A DNA stretch of 64,000 nt from Amycolatopsis sp. FDAARGOS 1241 (GCF_016889705.1 NZ_CP069526.1:868001-932000), one strand, 5' to 3'; numbered from the stretch's first letter, positions 19,239 to 27,036 are shown. Numbers and translations: made by a program. Notes: generated from the sequence alone by a model not told the origin.

Positions 19239-19528
19239 TGGGCCAGCTCCGACACCGTGACACCGACCAGCTCAGCAATCCCGACGTGACGCAGCTGCGC
19301 GGCGACGTCGAGATAGGTGCGGGCACGGGCGTGCTTGGCCGCGGCCGGGACCACGTCGTTGGCGAGCAGGAGCGCCGCGTTCGTTGTCAGGGTGTCGGCC
19401 AGTTCGTGCAGCCGGCCGCACACCTCTCGGGAGATCAGGCGGTTGAGCTGGTGCGGGGTGTAGGTGTAGGTCACGGCCTCGCGCGGCTGCTCGGTGGCGG
19501 TGCGCGTCGGTTCGTGCGTGGCTACCAT
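19235..19528 (-). CDS. hypothetical AICE operon protein
   Basis: 97 residues from ATG 19528, which has CGGAGGA eight bases upstream. In-frame ATG 19639 would give 134 residues and overlap the preceding stop, so either start is possible. The C-terminal part (YTPHQLNRLISREVCGRLHE, LLLANDVVPAAAKHAR, VAELVGVTVSELA-like) is helical, with no recognised domain. Confidence 0.6.
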   Translation of the reverse strand: MVATHEPTRTATEQPREAVTYTYTPHQLNRLISREVCGRLHELADTLTTNAALLLANDVVPAAAKHARARTYLDVAAQLRHVGIAELVGVTVSELAQ

Positions 19529-19635
19529 CTGGGATTCCTCCGTGCGGTCTTGCGGCTGGCGGTGGGAACCCGGCGCGGTGGGCGCGTTCTTGGCGGTTCG
19601 GGCCGCCGCGTCGGGGTGAAAGATCAGGCGAGTCG

Positions 19636-19821
19636 TCATGTCCGCGCCTGCGCGATCTGCTCGCAGACGGGGCAGGGCTGACCGGGCAGCTTGAACAGCC
19701 GCCACGTCGAGGTTTCGTAGTTGCCGGCCTCTTCGGTCGCGCCACACAACGCCGTGATCCGGCCCGACCACCAGGACTTTTTCGCGATCCGGTGCACCAG
19801 CGGCGCGACCTTCTTGCCCAT
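19636..19821 (-). CDS. small zinc-ribbon-like protein
   Basis: 61 residues (MGKKVAPLVHRIAKKSWWSG start). It has a single C-terminal CPVC pair and an isolated Cys at mid-length, so it may bind metal. Its ATG overlaps the upstream stop (TGATG), and its TGA overlaps ATG 19639 of the next frame. Function unknown. Confidence 0.65.
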   Translation of the reverse strand: MGKKVAPLVHRIAKKSWWSGRITALCGATEEAGNYETSTWRLFKLPGQPCPVCEQIAQART

Positions 19822-20186
19822 CAGGCAGCCGCCTCGCCTTCAGCCAGGCCGGGCACCAGCGTGTGGCTGGTCGCGGTCGCACCCGACGTGTGCAGGCAAC
19901 CGACCACGAAACTCGACCTGAGCGTGAGGTTCGTACGCAGGGCCGCTCGGTCCGCGCGGCGGTGCGCCCGCCGTGCTCGGACCTGGTCGGTCAGATCCCG
20001 CGACACCCGGAACGATTCCTCCAGGTCAGCGGCGATCCACTCGCGTTCGGCGTCCTGCACCAGCGCGTCAATCTCGGCAACCTCGGCCGCCATCTCTTCC
20101 TCCCTCGCAACACCGACAATCTGGTCTTCCACCAGCGCAAACAGGGTCTTGGTGGCGGTGGTGGCGGTGATCCGTGCCCTCGTCAT
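19821..20186 (-). CDS. hypothetical helical protein of the AICE operon
   Basis: 121 residues. Strongly helical and acidic in the middle (EEEMAAEVAEIDALVQDAER), then basic (VRARRAHRRADRAALR). No domain recognised. Its ATG overlaps the stop of the first operon gene (TGATG). Confidence 0.6.
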   Translation of the reverse strand: MTRARITATTATKTLFALVEDQIVGVAREEEMAAEVAEIDALVQDAEREWIAADLEESFRVSRDLTDQVRARRAHRRADRAALRTNLTLRSSFVVGCLHTSGATATSHTLVPGLAEGEAAA

Positions 20187-20485
20187 CAGGCGGCCTTCCC
20201 GCTCGTCGCAGTCCAGTGGGCGTCCGAGCGCAGTTGCGCCCCGTGCCAGCGCTCATACGCCAGACGAGTGCGGCGCACCGCATCGCTGTGAGCGGCTTCC
20301 AGCGCCCGCAGCACCGCGCGGTAATCGGCGCGCAACGGCTGCTCCACCACCAGCTGGCGAACCGACGCCACCCGCGTGGCCAGCCGCACCATCTCCTTAC
20401 GGGCCACCAAATACCGTGCAGCGGCTCGCTCCTCCGACAGCCGAAAAGCCGTCAACACCGGCACACCATTCGCAGCGCGTTCCAT
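20186..20485 (-). CDS. first gene of the AICE transfer operon, hypothetical
   Basis: 99 residues from ATG 20485, with AAAGGA seven bases upstream. The body is helical (FRLSEERAAARYLVARKEMV, then VRLATRVASVRQLVVEQPLR-type sequence) and rich in Arg/Glu/Ala. A run of overlapping start and stop codons from here to traB (20485 to 14826), with the one possible break being the start of the 97-residue gene, suggests a single operon. The structured RNA at 20555-20651 lies in its leader region. Confidence 0.65.
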   Translation of the reverse strand: MERAANGVPVLTAFRLSEERAAARYLVARKEMVRLATRVASVRQLVVEQPLRADYRAVLRALEAAHSDAVRRTRLAYERWHGAQLRSDAHWTATSGKAA

Positions 20486-20554
20486 AGAAATTCCTTTACG
20501 ACACAAGAAAATGGACAACGATCTCTGTCGCGACAACCCCGAAGGGCGTCGCCG

Positions 20555-20651
20555 TGCCACCCGCCGGAATCGAACCGGGTACGGCCCCGCCAGCACGCCA
20601 GATATCGCTATCCGCGCTGGTCACAGGTCGTTGGCTGCCTAGCCGAGTGGC
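20555..20651 (-). ncRNA. tRNA-like fold in the leader of the transfer operon (degenerate tRNA or structured RNA)
   Basis: On the minus strand GCCACTC (from 20651) pairs over 7 bp with GGGTGGC (to 20556), as in an acceptor stem. A canonical T-loop GGTTCGATTCC lies just before the 3' arm, with a four-pair stem. Between them are a GGCT/AGCC hairpin and a CCAGC/GCTGG stem topped by a GCGA tetraloop. The D-arm and anticodon arm are not canonical and the length is 97 nt. I therefore do not assign an amino acid. Confidence 0.35.
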
Positions 20652-20827
20652 TTCCGCAAGGTTGCGCATGCGATGCGCTGGCCGGAGCACGCTCTTCAGC
20701 CGGTGGCCCTTGCAGCCACCCCGGCGTTTCTAGACGCCGGACCTTTATTCGGTAGGTCCCCCTCTGCCGGTGGTCCGGCCCAGTTAGGAGGGATTCCCCT
20801 GGTCTTCAGTTGGTCGAACCACCTACT

Positions 20828-20904
20828 ATCTGGGCTAGCCCAGATCTGATAACAGGGACAGTAGATAGCCCAGTTGGCGTTGTCAAGGGTCTGGGCTAGC
20901 CCAG
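20828..20904. promoter_or_regulatory. paired palindromic operators upstream of the GntR regulator
   Basis: ATCTGGGCTAGCCCAGAT (20828-20845) is a perfect 18-bp palindrome. Its 14-bp core CTGGGCTAGCCCAG recurs at 20891-20904, and a half site TAGCCCAG lies at 20866-20873. They sit between the divergent transfer operon and the GntR gene, so they are likely bound by that regulator. The interval 20486-20937 otherwise holds only the tRNA-like structure. Confidence 0.7.
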
Positions 20905-20937
20905 CGCTAGACTGGGGGAAGGACGAAAGGGGACTGC

Positions 20938-21291
20938 ATGGCTTCGCGGAACGGCATTGCAGATGCGCTCAGGACACTGATCCTGTCCGGCGAGCTGAAG
21001 CCCGGCGACAAGCTGCCCAGCTCACGCGATCTCATTGCTCGCTACGGAGGCGGGAAAGAAACCGCGCTGGCCGCGATCCGCGTCCTCGATGACGAAGGGT
21101 TGGTAGCGACGGAAGACAGGCGACGTGCCGTTGTGCGTGACCGCAACGACGAGGCACGCCCGGCTGAGGTTCGGCTGGCTGAAACCGCAGATGACCTGCG
21201 CGGGGTCCTGGTCAAGATCTCCGGGCTACGGGACCAGCTAGCTGATGTCGAAAAGCTGGTCATCGCTGCACTGTCCAGGGCCAACCGGTGA
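20938..21291 (+). CDS. GntR-family winged-helix regulator of the AICE
   Basis: 117 residues. N-terminal GntR HTH: IADALRTLILSGELKPGDKL, PSSRDLIARYGGGKETALAA, IRVLDDEGLVATEDRR. A short helical tail (about 75-117) replaces a ligand-binding domain, as in KorSA-type regulators of Streptomyces elements. GAAAGGGGA precedes ATG 20938. It probably represses the divergent transfer operon and itself through the palindromes just upstream. Confidence 0.85.
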   Translation: MASRNGIADALRTLILSGELKPGDKLPSSRDLIARYGGGKETALAAIRVLDDEGLVATEDRRRAVVRDRNDEARPAEVRLAETADDLRGVLVKISGLRDQLADVEKLVIAALSRANR

Positions 21292-21304
21292 CTTCGCGCG
21301 TCAT

Positions 21305-21511
21305 CTAGCCAACTTGCCGGAGGAACGATGCGAGTCCGTCGATTACCTCGCCCCCTGCGTCTATCACAGCTTTCGCCCAGTGCGCGGCGTCGGCGGGGTG
21401 CTTCACGACAACAACCAGCAGTGCAAGCAATACTGCGCCGCCGATCAGCTTGGGCAGCACGCTCCCGCCGCTGGTCGGCATCGGGATCATGCTGCTGGCC
21501 TTCTTGGACAT
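21305..21511 (-). CDS. 68-residue membrane protein
   Basis: One membrane segment (LPKLIGGAVLLALLVVVVKH) between a Ser/Met-rich N-terminus and an amphipathic tail (AGGEVIDGLASFLRQVG). GGAGG is five bases before ATG 21511. It is divergent from the HTH/TPR regulator gene. Function unknown; size and position recall small AICE membrane proteins. Confidence 0.6.
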   Translation of the reverse strand: MSKKASSMIPMPTSGGSVLPKLIGGAVLLALLVVVVKHPADAAHWAKAVIDAGGEVIDGLASFLRQVG

Positions 21512-21602
21512 CGGAACCTCCAGTGTTGTTCGGATCGTTTGGCGTGTTCACTGCCATGCCTCAAGATTCGTCCACTGGAGCCCCTGGCAACAGGTATTCC
21601 CA

Positions 21603-21643
21603 GGTGGCGGGGGGTATCCCGGGCCGGGATACCCCCCGCCACC
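21603..21643. repeat. 41-bp perfect palindrome upstream of the HTH/TPR regulator
   Basis: Two 20-bp arms (21603-21622 and 21624-21643) are exact reverse complements around a single G. Each arm contains GGTGGCGGGGGG and TATCCCGG. It ends 31 bases before the regulator start. It could be an autoregulatory operator, a strong hairpin in the leader, or a transfer or replication signal. Confidence 0.8.
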
Positions 21644-21674
21644 CTCGGCAAGAGCACTCCGCATGGGGTGCGGC

Positions 21675-22829
21675 GTGAACCGGCTAGGCGAGATCCGCAA
21701 GCAAAAGGTCGGCTCGCAACGTCGGCTGTACGCGTTGCTGACACAGAAGACCGATGAGCTGCCGTCATGGGAAACGTTCAAGACGCGACTCTCGAAGTGG
21801 GAGAACGGCCATCAAGAGCCAGGCGATTTCTACATGCCGTTGCTCTGTTCGGCTCTCGGTGTGAGCAAGGATGAGCTGGGGTTTTCAGCAGGACGTCGCG
21901 ATGAACCGACTGAGGAATCACAGGCCCAGTTTGGGCACCCGCTCGCTTCCTCAGGTGCGCTTGACTTTTTGTCTGGGGAGTTCGAGCGGTATGCACAGGT
22001 TGATCGCGAGCACGGGCCGCAACTGGTGACTGATCTGGTTGCTGCCCAGTGTCGCACAATTGAAGGCGCATTGGCATTTGTCAAGGGTGCTGATCGAGAT
22101 TCATTCCTTCGCCTCGGTGCAAAGTACTTCGAGTTGGCGGGATGGCTGGCCCAGGATTCTGGCCAGCAAGGGCGTGCAGAAGAATCAACGGCGACAGCGC
22201 TAGACATGGCCTATCAGATCGGCGACATGTCTCTGGTGTCGTACATATTCATGCGTCGGAGCAACATTGCTAGCGAGATTGGTAAATCCGGTGAGGCCCT
22301 GGGCCTTGCTCGGGCTGCGCTTCGAAACGAGTCGCAGGTAGGACCGAAAACTCTCGCACTTGCATTGCGAGCTGAGTCACGGGCTTTGGCGTTAGAGGGT
22401 GATGAACTTGGCGCCGTCCGCGCTGTTGAGCGCGCCCTTGAATTGGCTACAGAGAATGGAGAGCCAGAGCCGCAGGCGGAATACTGCACGCCGTCATATG
22501 TGCAGATGGAGCGATCAGTCACCCTGGCCCGACTAGGGCGGCCGAAGGATGCAATTGAGCCACTTGCAGCCGCAATCGACGGGTGGCCAACGGGTAGCGA
22601 CCAGCGCGACAAAGGCCTAGCGTTGGCTCGGCTAGCCAACATTCACGCGGTTTCCGGAGATCTAGATGGCGCGTTCGTGTCAGGTCAGGATGCGGTGAAG
22701 ACGGTAAGGGTTGCGCCGTCATTTAGGGCGGCGAAGGAGCTCCAAGCGCTTGCCCGACGTTTATCGATATGGAAGAATGATAAGCGCGTAGCAGTTCTCA
22801 CTGATTTGATTTTAGATTTGCAGTCGTAG
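21675..22829 (+). CDS. HTH/TPR regulator (XRE-like)
   Basis: 384 residues. The N-terminal region to about residue 70 (RLYALLTQKTDELPSWETFK, RLSKWENGHQEPGDFYM, LLCSALGVSKDELGF) is an XRE-type HTH. The rest is repetitive helical hairpins (ALDMAYQIGDMSLVSYIFMR, SGEALGLARAALRNES, ELGAVRAVERALELA), i.e. TPR-like repeats that in related regulators bind peptides or partner proteins. GTG 21675 is used; ATG 21663 adds four residues. GC is lower than in neighbouring element genes. The creatininase-family gene follows within 20 bases, suggesting one functional unit. Confidence 0.75.
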   Translation: MNRLGEIRKQKVGSQRRLYALLTQKTDELPSWETFKTRLSKWENGHQEPGDFYMPLLCSALGVSKDELGFSAGRRDEPTEESQAQFGHPLASSGALDFLSGEFERYAQVDREHGPQLVTDLVAAQCRTIEGALAFVKGADRDSFLRLGAKYFELAGWLAQDSGQQGRAEESTATALDMAYQIGDMSLVSYIFMRRSNIASEIGKSGEALGLARAALRNESQVGPKTLALALRAESRALALEGDELGAVRAVERALELATENGEPEPQAEYCTPSYVQMERSVTLARLGRPKDAIEPLAAAIDGWPTGSDQRDKGLALARLANIHAVSGDLDGAFVSGQDAVKTVRVAPSFRAAKELQALARRLSIWKNDKRVAVLTDLILDLQS

Positions 22830-22847
22830 AGGTCCGATGGCCTTTGA

Positions 22848-23570
22848 TTGGGGAAAGCATTGTATCTGTTGCCGACCGTCACAGCTGTGGAGGAGTCACG
22901 CAAGGCAGCCGACGTGGCTGTGTTACCTGTGGGCAGTTACGAGCAGCACGGCCCCCACCTTCCGTTGAGCACGGATAGTGCTATTGCGCACATAATCGCA
23001 GATCGGCTTGCCAGTGAATACGGGCTCCTTCAGTTGCCACCCATCACGGTGGGCTGCTCGCATGAACATGAGGGCCTTCATGTCGGAACCGTCAGCGTGT
23101 CCGCTCGCACCTTATACGGCGTGATTGTCGATATTCACGAGTCATTGCGCCGGTCAGGCATTGAAAAGTTGATTGTCATCTCAGGGCACGGGGGCAACTA
23201 CGTGCTTATGAACGTGATACAGGAGTTGAATGTCAACCAGAGGCGCGTTCTATTTTTCCCGGAGCGCGAGAGTGTGGAAACCGCACGTCGTCGATCGGGG
23301 TGCGTGACTACGGCCAGCGAGGACATGCATGCAGGGGAGTGGGAGACCAGCATCCTCCTGGGTGTGGCACCCGAGCTGGTCCGCGACGGATGGCAGGACG
23401 CTGACCACGAGGCGAACAGCAGGCCCGACCTGCTGACCACGGGTTTGAAGGCGTACACGACCAGCGGCGTCATCGGGCGTCCATCGGCGGCGACCGCAGC
23501 AAAGGGCGTGGCCATCCTCGACTCACTCGCCGACTCATTCGCGGCCCGCCTCGAAGTCCTAAGGGCGTAG
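22848..23570 (+). CDS. creatininase-family amidohydrolase
   Basis: 240 residues. Creatininase-fold metal motifs are present: VLPVGSYEQHGPHLPLSTDS (Glu, His and Asp ligands), ISGHGGN, and DMHAGEWETS with the conserved Glu. Relatives act on cyclic amides or, as MftE, on peptide precursors. The start is uncertain: TTG 22848 is just after an in-frame TGA, and TTG 22860 has GGGGAAAG close upstream. Lying directly behind the HTH/TPR regulator, it may make or remove a signal for it; this is inference. Confidence 0.8.
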   Translation: MGKALYLLPTVTAVEESRKAADVAVLPVGSYEQHGPHLPLSTDSAIAHIIADRLASEYGLLQLPPITVGCSHEHEGLHVGTVSVSARTLYGVIVDIHESLRRSGIEKLIVISGHGGNYVLMNVIQELNVNQRRVLFFPERESVETARRRSGCVTTASEDMHAGEWETSILLGVAPELVRDGWQDADHEANSRPDLLTTGLKAYTTSGVIGRPSAATAAKGVAILDSLADSFAARLEVLRA

Positions 23571-23596
23571 GGCGACGGGTCTGGGGGACGAATCCA

Positions 23597-23630
23597 AAAC
23601 GGGGTGTCTACAGGAGGAGACACCCCGTTT
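23597..23630. terminator. bidirectional terminator between creatininase and integrase genes
   Basis: A 13-bp perfect stem (23597-23609 with 23618-23630; core GGGGTGTCT/AGACACCCC) and an eight-base loop. A-tract and T-tract ends suit both converging genes. Confidence 0.8.
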
Positions 23631-23667
23631 GCAGTGCCCCCAGGGACGAGATGTTGCCGTCCGCGTG

Positions 23668-25134
23668 TCAGGGCTCCGTGGCCGGCAACCCGCGTGCTCG
23701 TGCCCTGGGCTGGATCTTCACAGTGTCTGGATTGAACACCTTCAACCCTCTCGGCGCAGGAAAGAGACGCACCACAGCGAGCATGTCGATGACCGCTCGG
23801 CGCGTCGCAAGATCCGCGTTGTCGAAGGCTTCCACGGGGTCTTCGGCTGCCAGGATCGCTGCTGTCGCGGGGCTGGCGCTGAGGGATAGGCGTTCGGCGT
23901 CGAGTCTTTGGATCGAAGCCTCGGCTTCGGCCTTGATCTCTTTGTAGAGCGGGCCGTCGATCAGCTCTGCTCGGTAGTCTGCGCGAGCTCGTTCAATTCG
24001 TCCGCGCGCCTGCTCGATCTGCTCATGAAGTTGGTCGATTTCCGCCTCCTGGACGGTTGGCAGGAGGTCCGAGAGGTCCAGTCGCGCGAGCCGTGCGCGC
24101 ACAATTTCGAGGACGAAGGCGTCCACCGCAGCACGGGTGCGCATCACATGACCCGCGCACCGATACCGCACGTTGTGTGCCTTGACGGGGCGATCGCAGA
24201 TGCCGCACAGGTAGAGGCCGGAGCCGAGATGTTTTCGGTCAGTTCCAGTCTTGTTGCTCTTGCGTTTGGGGTCATCAAGGCGCCGCTGTACGTCTAGCCA
24301 GAGGCTGTCCTGCACGATCGGCTCCCACTGACCCTGCACGGGCCGCCCGGATTCGTCGCGAACGATCTCGCCAGCAAGCATGCTCCATCCGGCGTACCTC
24401 GGGTTTCGCAGCATGCCCGTGACAGTGCTCGGGTTCCAGGGTTGCCCACTTCGCGTGGGCAGAACAGGCACGCTCGCAGGTAGTACCTGGATGTGGGTCT
24501 TGTCGCCGACCTCCCGTGTCAGCCGTTCGGCCCCCGACAATGCGGCAGCCAGCGCCTTGAGCGAGGTTCCCGTCGCGAATGCCTCGAAAACGGCGCGGAC
24601 AGCTTGGGCTTCGGCAGCGATCACCTCGCCGTCGAGTGTGTACCCAGTCGCGCGCACCCCTCGCGGTGGTCGTCCCTGCTTGGCTCGCTGTTGCTGCGCT
24701 CGAGACTGTCGAGCGCCCTTCCGCTCGACTTCGGCACGCGCAACTGCCGCCTTGATGCGCGCGTACATTCGCCCGCCATCTGTGGAGAGGTCTGCCTCGC
24801 CGTTCGCCGTCACTAGCCGCAAGCCCTGCTCTTCGGCGGCGTCGATCCAGTCTTCGAGTTGACGTGGTTGGCGGGTAAGTCGGTCGAGGTCCCAGCACAC
24901 AAGCGCGTCGAACCTCTTGGCCTTGAAGTCGGCGACCATTCGATCGTACGAGGGACGAACCTTCGTCTTGTCCGTCGCGCTGATGCTGTTGTCCACGTAC
25001 GTTTCAACCAGCGACCACTCGCGGCTGCGAACTATCCGTTCGCAGTCCTCGCGTTGTCGCTCAACCGCGAGTCCCTCTCCGGTCAAGTCGAGGCTCACTC
25101 GCAGGTAGATTGCTGCACGGGTAGCTTGCGACAT
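23668..25134 (-). CDS. int: large serine recombinase, AICE integrase
   Basis: 488 residues. Resolvase domain with catalytic Ser in AIYLRVS (residue 14), then LVCWDLDRLTRQPRQLEDWI. A recombinase domain follows (GYTLDGEVIAAEAQAVRAVF, WNPSTVTGMLRNPRYAGW), then a zinc ribbon (LYLCGICDRPVKAHNVRYRC) and a coiled coil (EIDQLHEQIEQARGRIERA). It would recombine attP with attB in ychF. The right attP arm begins one base upstream of ATG 25134 and no ribosome site is visible. Translation is thus leaderless or starts elsewhere. Confidence 0.93.
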   Translation of the reverse strand: MSQATRAAIYLRVSLDLTGEGLAVERQREDCERIVRSREWSLVETYVDNSISATDKTKVRPSYDRMVADFKAKRFDALVCWDLDRLTRQPRQLEDWIDAAEEQGLRLVTANGEADLSTDGGRMYARIKAAVARAEVERKGARQSRAQQQRAKQGRPPRGVRATGYTLDGEVIAAEAQAVRAVFEAFATGTSLKALAAALSGAERLTREVGDKTHIQVLPASVPVLPTRSGQPWNPSTVTGMLRNPRYAGWSMLAGEIVRDESGRPVQGQWEPIVQDSLWLDVQRRLDDPKRKSNKTGTDRKHLGSGLYLCGICDRPVKAHNVRYRCAGHVMRTRAAVDAFVLEIVRARLARLDLSDLLPTVQEAEIDQLHEQIEQARGRIERARADYRAELIDGPLYKEIKAEAEASIQRLDAERLSLSASPATAAILAAEDPVEAFDNADLATRRAVIDMLAVVRLFPAPRGLKVFNPDTVKIQPRARARGLPATEP

Positions 25135-25182
25135 GAGGTTATTCTAGATCGGAACTCGGTGGAGTTCCGCTTCAACGTCTGA
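25135..25182. other. attR of the AICE with the displaced native ychF 3' end
   Basis: The element arm is 25135-25158 and the crossover GT 25159-25160. Bases 25159-25182 restore the ychF reading frame as V-EFRFNV-stop, the family's usual C-terminus. Joining 25135-25160 to 10418-10441 rebuilds attP as two 24-bp arms, inverted repeats at 22 of 24 positions, around GT. Bases 25183-25433 show no gene. Confidence 0.88.
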
Positions 25183-25433
25183 CTCGCCCAGCAGGCGGCC
25201 GCAACACCGACGGGGGCCGAGGACAACCGGCCCTCGTTCGGCCTGACGGCTCCAGCCGGAAACGTCTGCCGAGCTGCGGTCGCTTTCGGGAATCGCCACC
25301 TGCGAGCGGGCTCGGCGTCCTCGCAGCGTACTGAGCGCCATTCGAGGAAACGGCGCTGCCCGAACGGGCCGGCCAACGCGTCCCTGTTCCTCGTTCTCCT
25401 CTGTGGAGGACCACGAACAGGCGAGGAGTTTCG

Positions 25434-26357
25434 ATGCCGACTTCACCCGACCCGGTGAGCGCACTGGAAGCGGCGGTGTGGGCGTACGCAGCGGTGGTGG
25501 CGACGCAGCGTGAGGCCGCGGACCGGCCATGGGCGGACGTGCTCGCGGCGGCGCCCGAGTGCACGGCGGTGCTCGAGGCGGCCGGCCTCGTGCGGCGGGA
25601 CGGTGACGAGCTGGTGCCGCACCCGTCGTTGGCCACGGCCGAGCCGGCTGGGGTGGCCGCGGCGAAACTGAGCTCCCTGCGCCAGGCGGTGGCCGCGGCG
25701 GCCGGCGAGGACGCGGGGCACGCCGGTTGGTCGGCGCAGAGCGACGAGGTCCTGCTGAGCCAGGGCCGCGCTTCGGCGGTCACTGGGCGCGCGCTCGCCA
25801 CGAAGATCGTGCCGCGGCTGGCAGGGTTGCCACAGCGCCTGGCGGTGCCGGGCAGCCGGGTGCTCGACGTCGGCACCGGGATCGTGGCGCTGGCGCTGGC
25901 CCTCGTGCGCGCACTGCCGCAGGCCGAGATCACGGGGATCGACGTCCTGGAGCGCGCACTGGAGCTGGCCAAGACCGAACTGGCCGACGGCGGAGAGGCG
26001 GCGAACCGGGTGACCGTCCGGCACCAGGACGTCGCCGACGTGGCCGAGGTGGACGTCTACGACCTGGTCTGGTTGCCCGTGCCGTTCCTCACCGAGGACG
26101 TCGTCCTGCGGGCCCTGCCGCGCCTGATCACCGCGCTCGTCCCGGGTGGCTGGGTGGTCGCCGGCACGAACCCGGCGCCGCCGGACCCGCTGCGCGCCGC
26201 CGTCGGCCGGTGGACCGCCGTTCGCAACGGCGGCAACACCTACGACTCCGCCCGCATGGTGGCCGCCCTCGAGACCGCGGGCCTCGGGGAGGTGCAGCAG
26301 TTCCCGACGGTCCCGGGCGGCCCGGTGCTGGTCGCCGGCCGCCGGCCCGTCGACTGA
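25434..26357 (+). CDS. class I SAM-dependent methyltransferase
   Basis: 307 residues. The Rossmann motif VLDVGTGIVALALALVRALP (near 140-160) binds SAM; GIDVLERALELA and a post-I acidic residue follow, then DLVWLPVPFLTEDVV and a GGWVVAGTNP strand. An N-terminal helical domain of about 110 residues is similar to those of small-molecule O-methyltransferases. The substrate is unknown. GAGGAG precedes ATG 25434. It begins about 250 bases beyond the AICE, so it is the original downstream neighbour of ychF. Confidence 0.8.
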   Translation: MPTSPDPVSALEAAVWAYAAVVATQREAADRPWADVLAAAPECTAVLEAAGLVRRDGDELVPHPSLATAEPAGVAAAKLSSLRQAVAAAAGEDAGHAGWSAQSDEVLLSQGRASAVTGRALATKIVPRLAGLPQRLAVPGSRVLDVGTGIVALALALVRALPQAEITGIDVLERALELAKTELADGGEAANRVTVRHQDVADVAEVDVYDLVWLPVPFLTEDVVLRALPRLITALVPGGWVVAGTNPAPPDPLRAAVGRWTAVRNGGNTYDSARMVAALETAGLGEVQQFPTVPGGPVLVAGRRPVD

Positions 26358-26371
26358 GGTGCTGCGTCGAC

Positions 26372-26793
26372 TCAGCACTCGTCCTTCGGCAGGAAGCCCT
26401 GTTCGCACGCCCAGTCGTACTGGAGGTCGCCCGAGGTTTTGCCGCGCCGGGCACCGCCGGGGGTCCAGGTAGCCCTGGTACTCCTTGCAGCTCGGGTTGA
26501 ATTTGCCCTTGTCAACCGCCCGTTGCCCGCAGCCAGGGCCGGTATCGCGGGCCGCGGGCTTGCGCGACGGAGTCGGTTTCCGGGTGCTCGACGTCGCCTT
26601 GGTGCTCGGCGGTGCCGGACTGCTGGGCGCTGTTCGGGTGGTCGGCGTTGACGTCGGCTCGCTCGGGGCGGACCGGCGCAACGGGCGGGACCGAGCTCGA
26701 CAGTGGAGCCGTAGGCGCTGGATCTGCGGGTCCGCCGCACGCTCCGGCAGCCAGACACAGCGCGGCCACCACGGCGGATACGGGGTGCCTCAT
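26372..26793 (-). pseudogene. lipoprotein gene with two apparent frameshifts
   Basis: ATG 26793 opens a lipoprotein signal (MRHPVSAVVAALCLAAGACG). Protein-like sequence then moves to a second frame (TGPGCGQRAVDKGKFNPSCK, EYQGYLDP) and to a third (GKTSGDLQYDWACEQGFLPK, DEC-stop at 26372). Each step skips one base: the first near 26680-26690, the second in the CCCCC run near 26466. The reconstructed product is a small Thr/Pro-rich lipoprotein with a Cys-containing C-terminal domain. It is either decayed or affected by sequencing indels. Confidence 0.6.
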
Positions 26794-27004
26794 ACCGGTG
26801 AGTCGGCGCGAGGCGAACCGCTGTTGCGAACGGTTCAGACCCGATTCAGTGCGGATGCGCAGCGGCTGACACTCGGCAGCTCTGGATTCGTGCCGGCTCT
26901 CCGGGTTCGACGCGCGCCGCACGGCGGCGAGCACGCCCGGATGCCGCAGCTGCACCCGATGCTCGATCGCGCCGACTCGCCGCGACCCACGACACTGAAA
27001 AGCG

Positions 27005-27036
27005 CCCCTGGCCTGAGACCTAGTTCAGGCCAAGGG
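27005..27036 (-). terminator. probable terminator of the small membrane-protein pair
   Basis: Stem CCCTGGCCTGA / TCAGGCCAAGGG with one unpaired base and an eight-base loop, downstream of the 35-residue gene. The rest of 26794-27085 shows no gene. Confidence 0.5.

Noticed and set aside
20555-20651. Calling this a functional tRNA and the AICE attachment site
   Set aside because: The anticodon and D-arms are not canonical, and the real attachment site is clearly in ychF.
24859-25182. Plus-strand ORF ending in VEFRFNV
   Set aside because: Only its last eight codons are meaningful: they are the displaced 3' end of ychF. The rest is antisense to the integrase.
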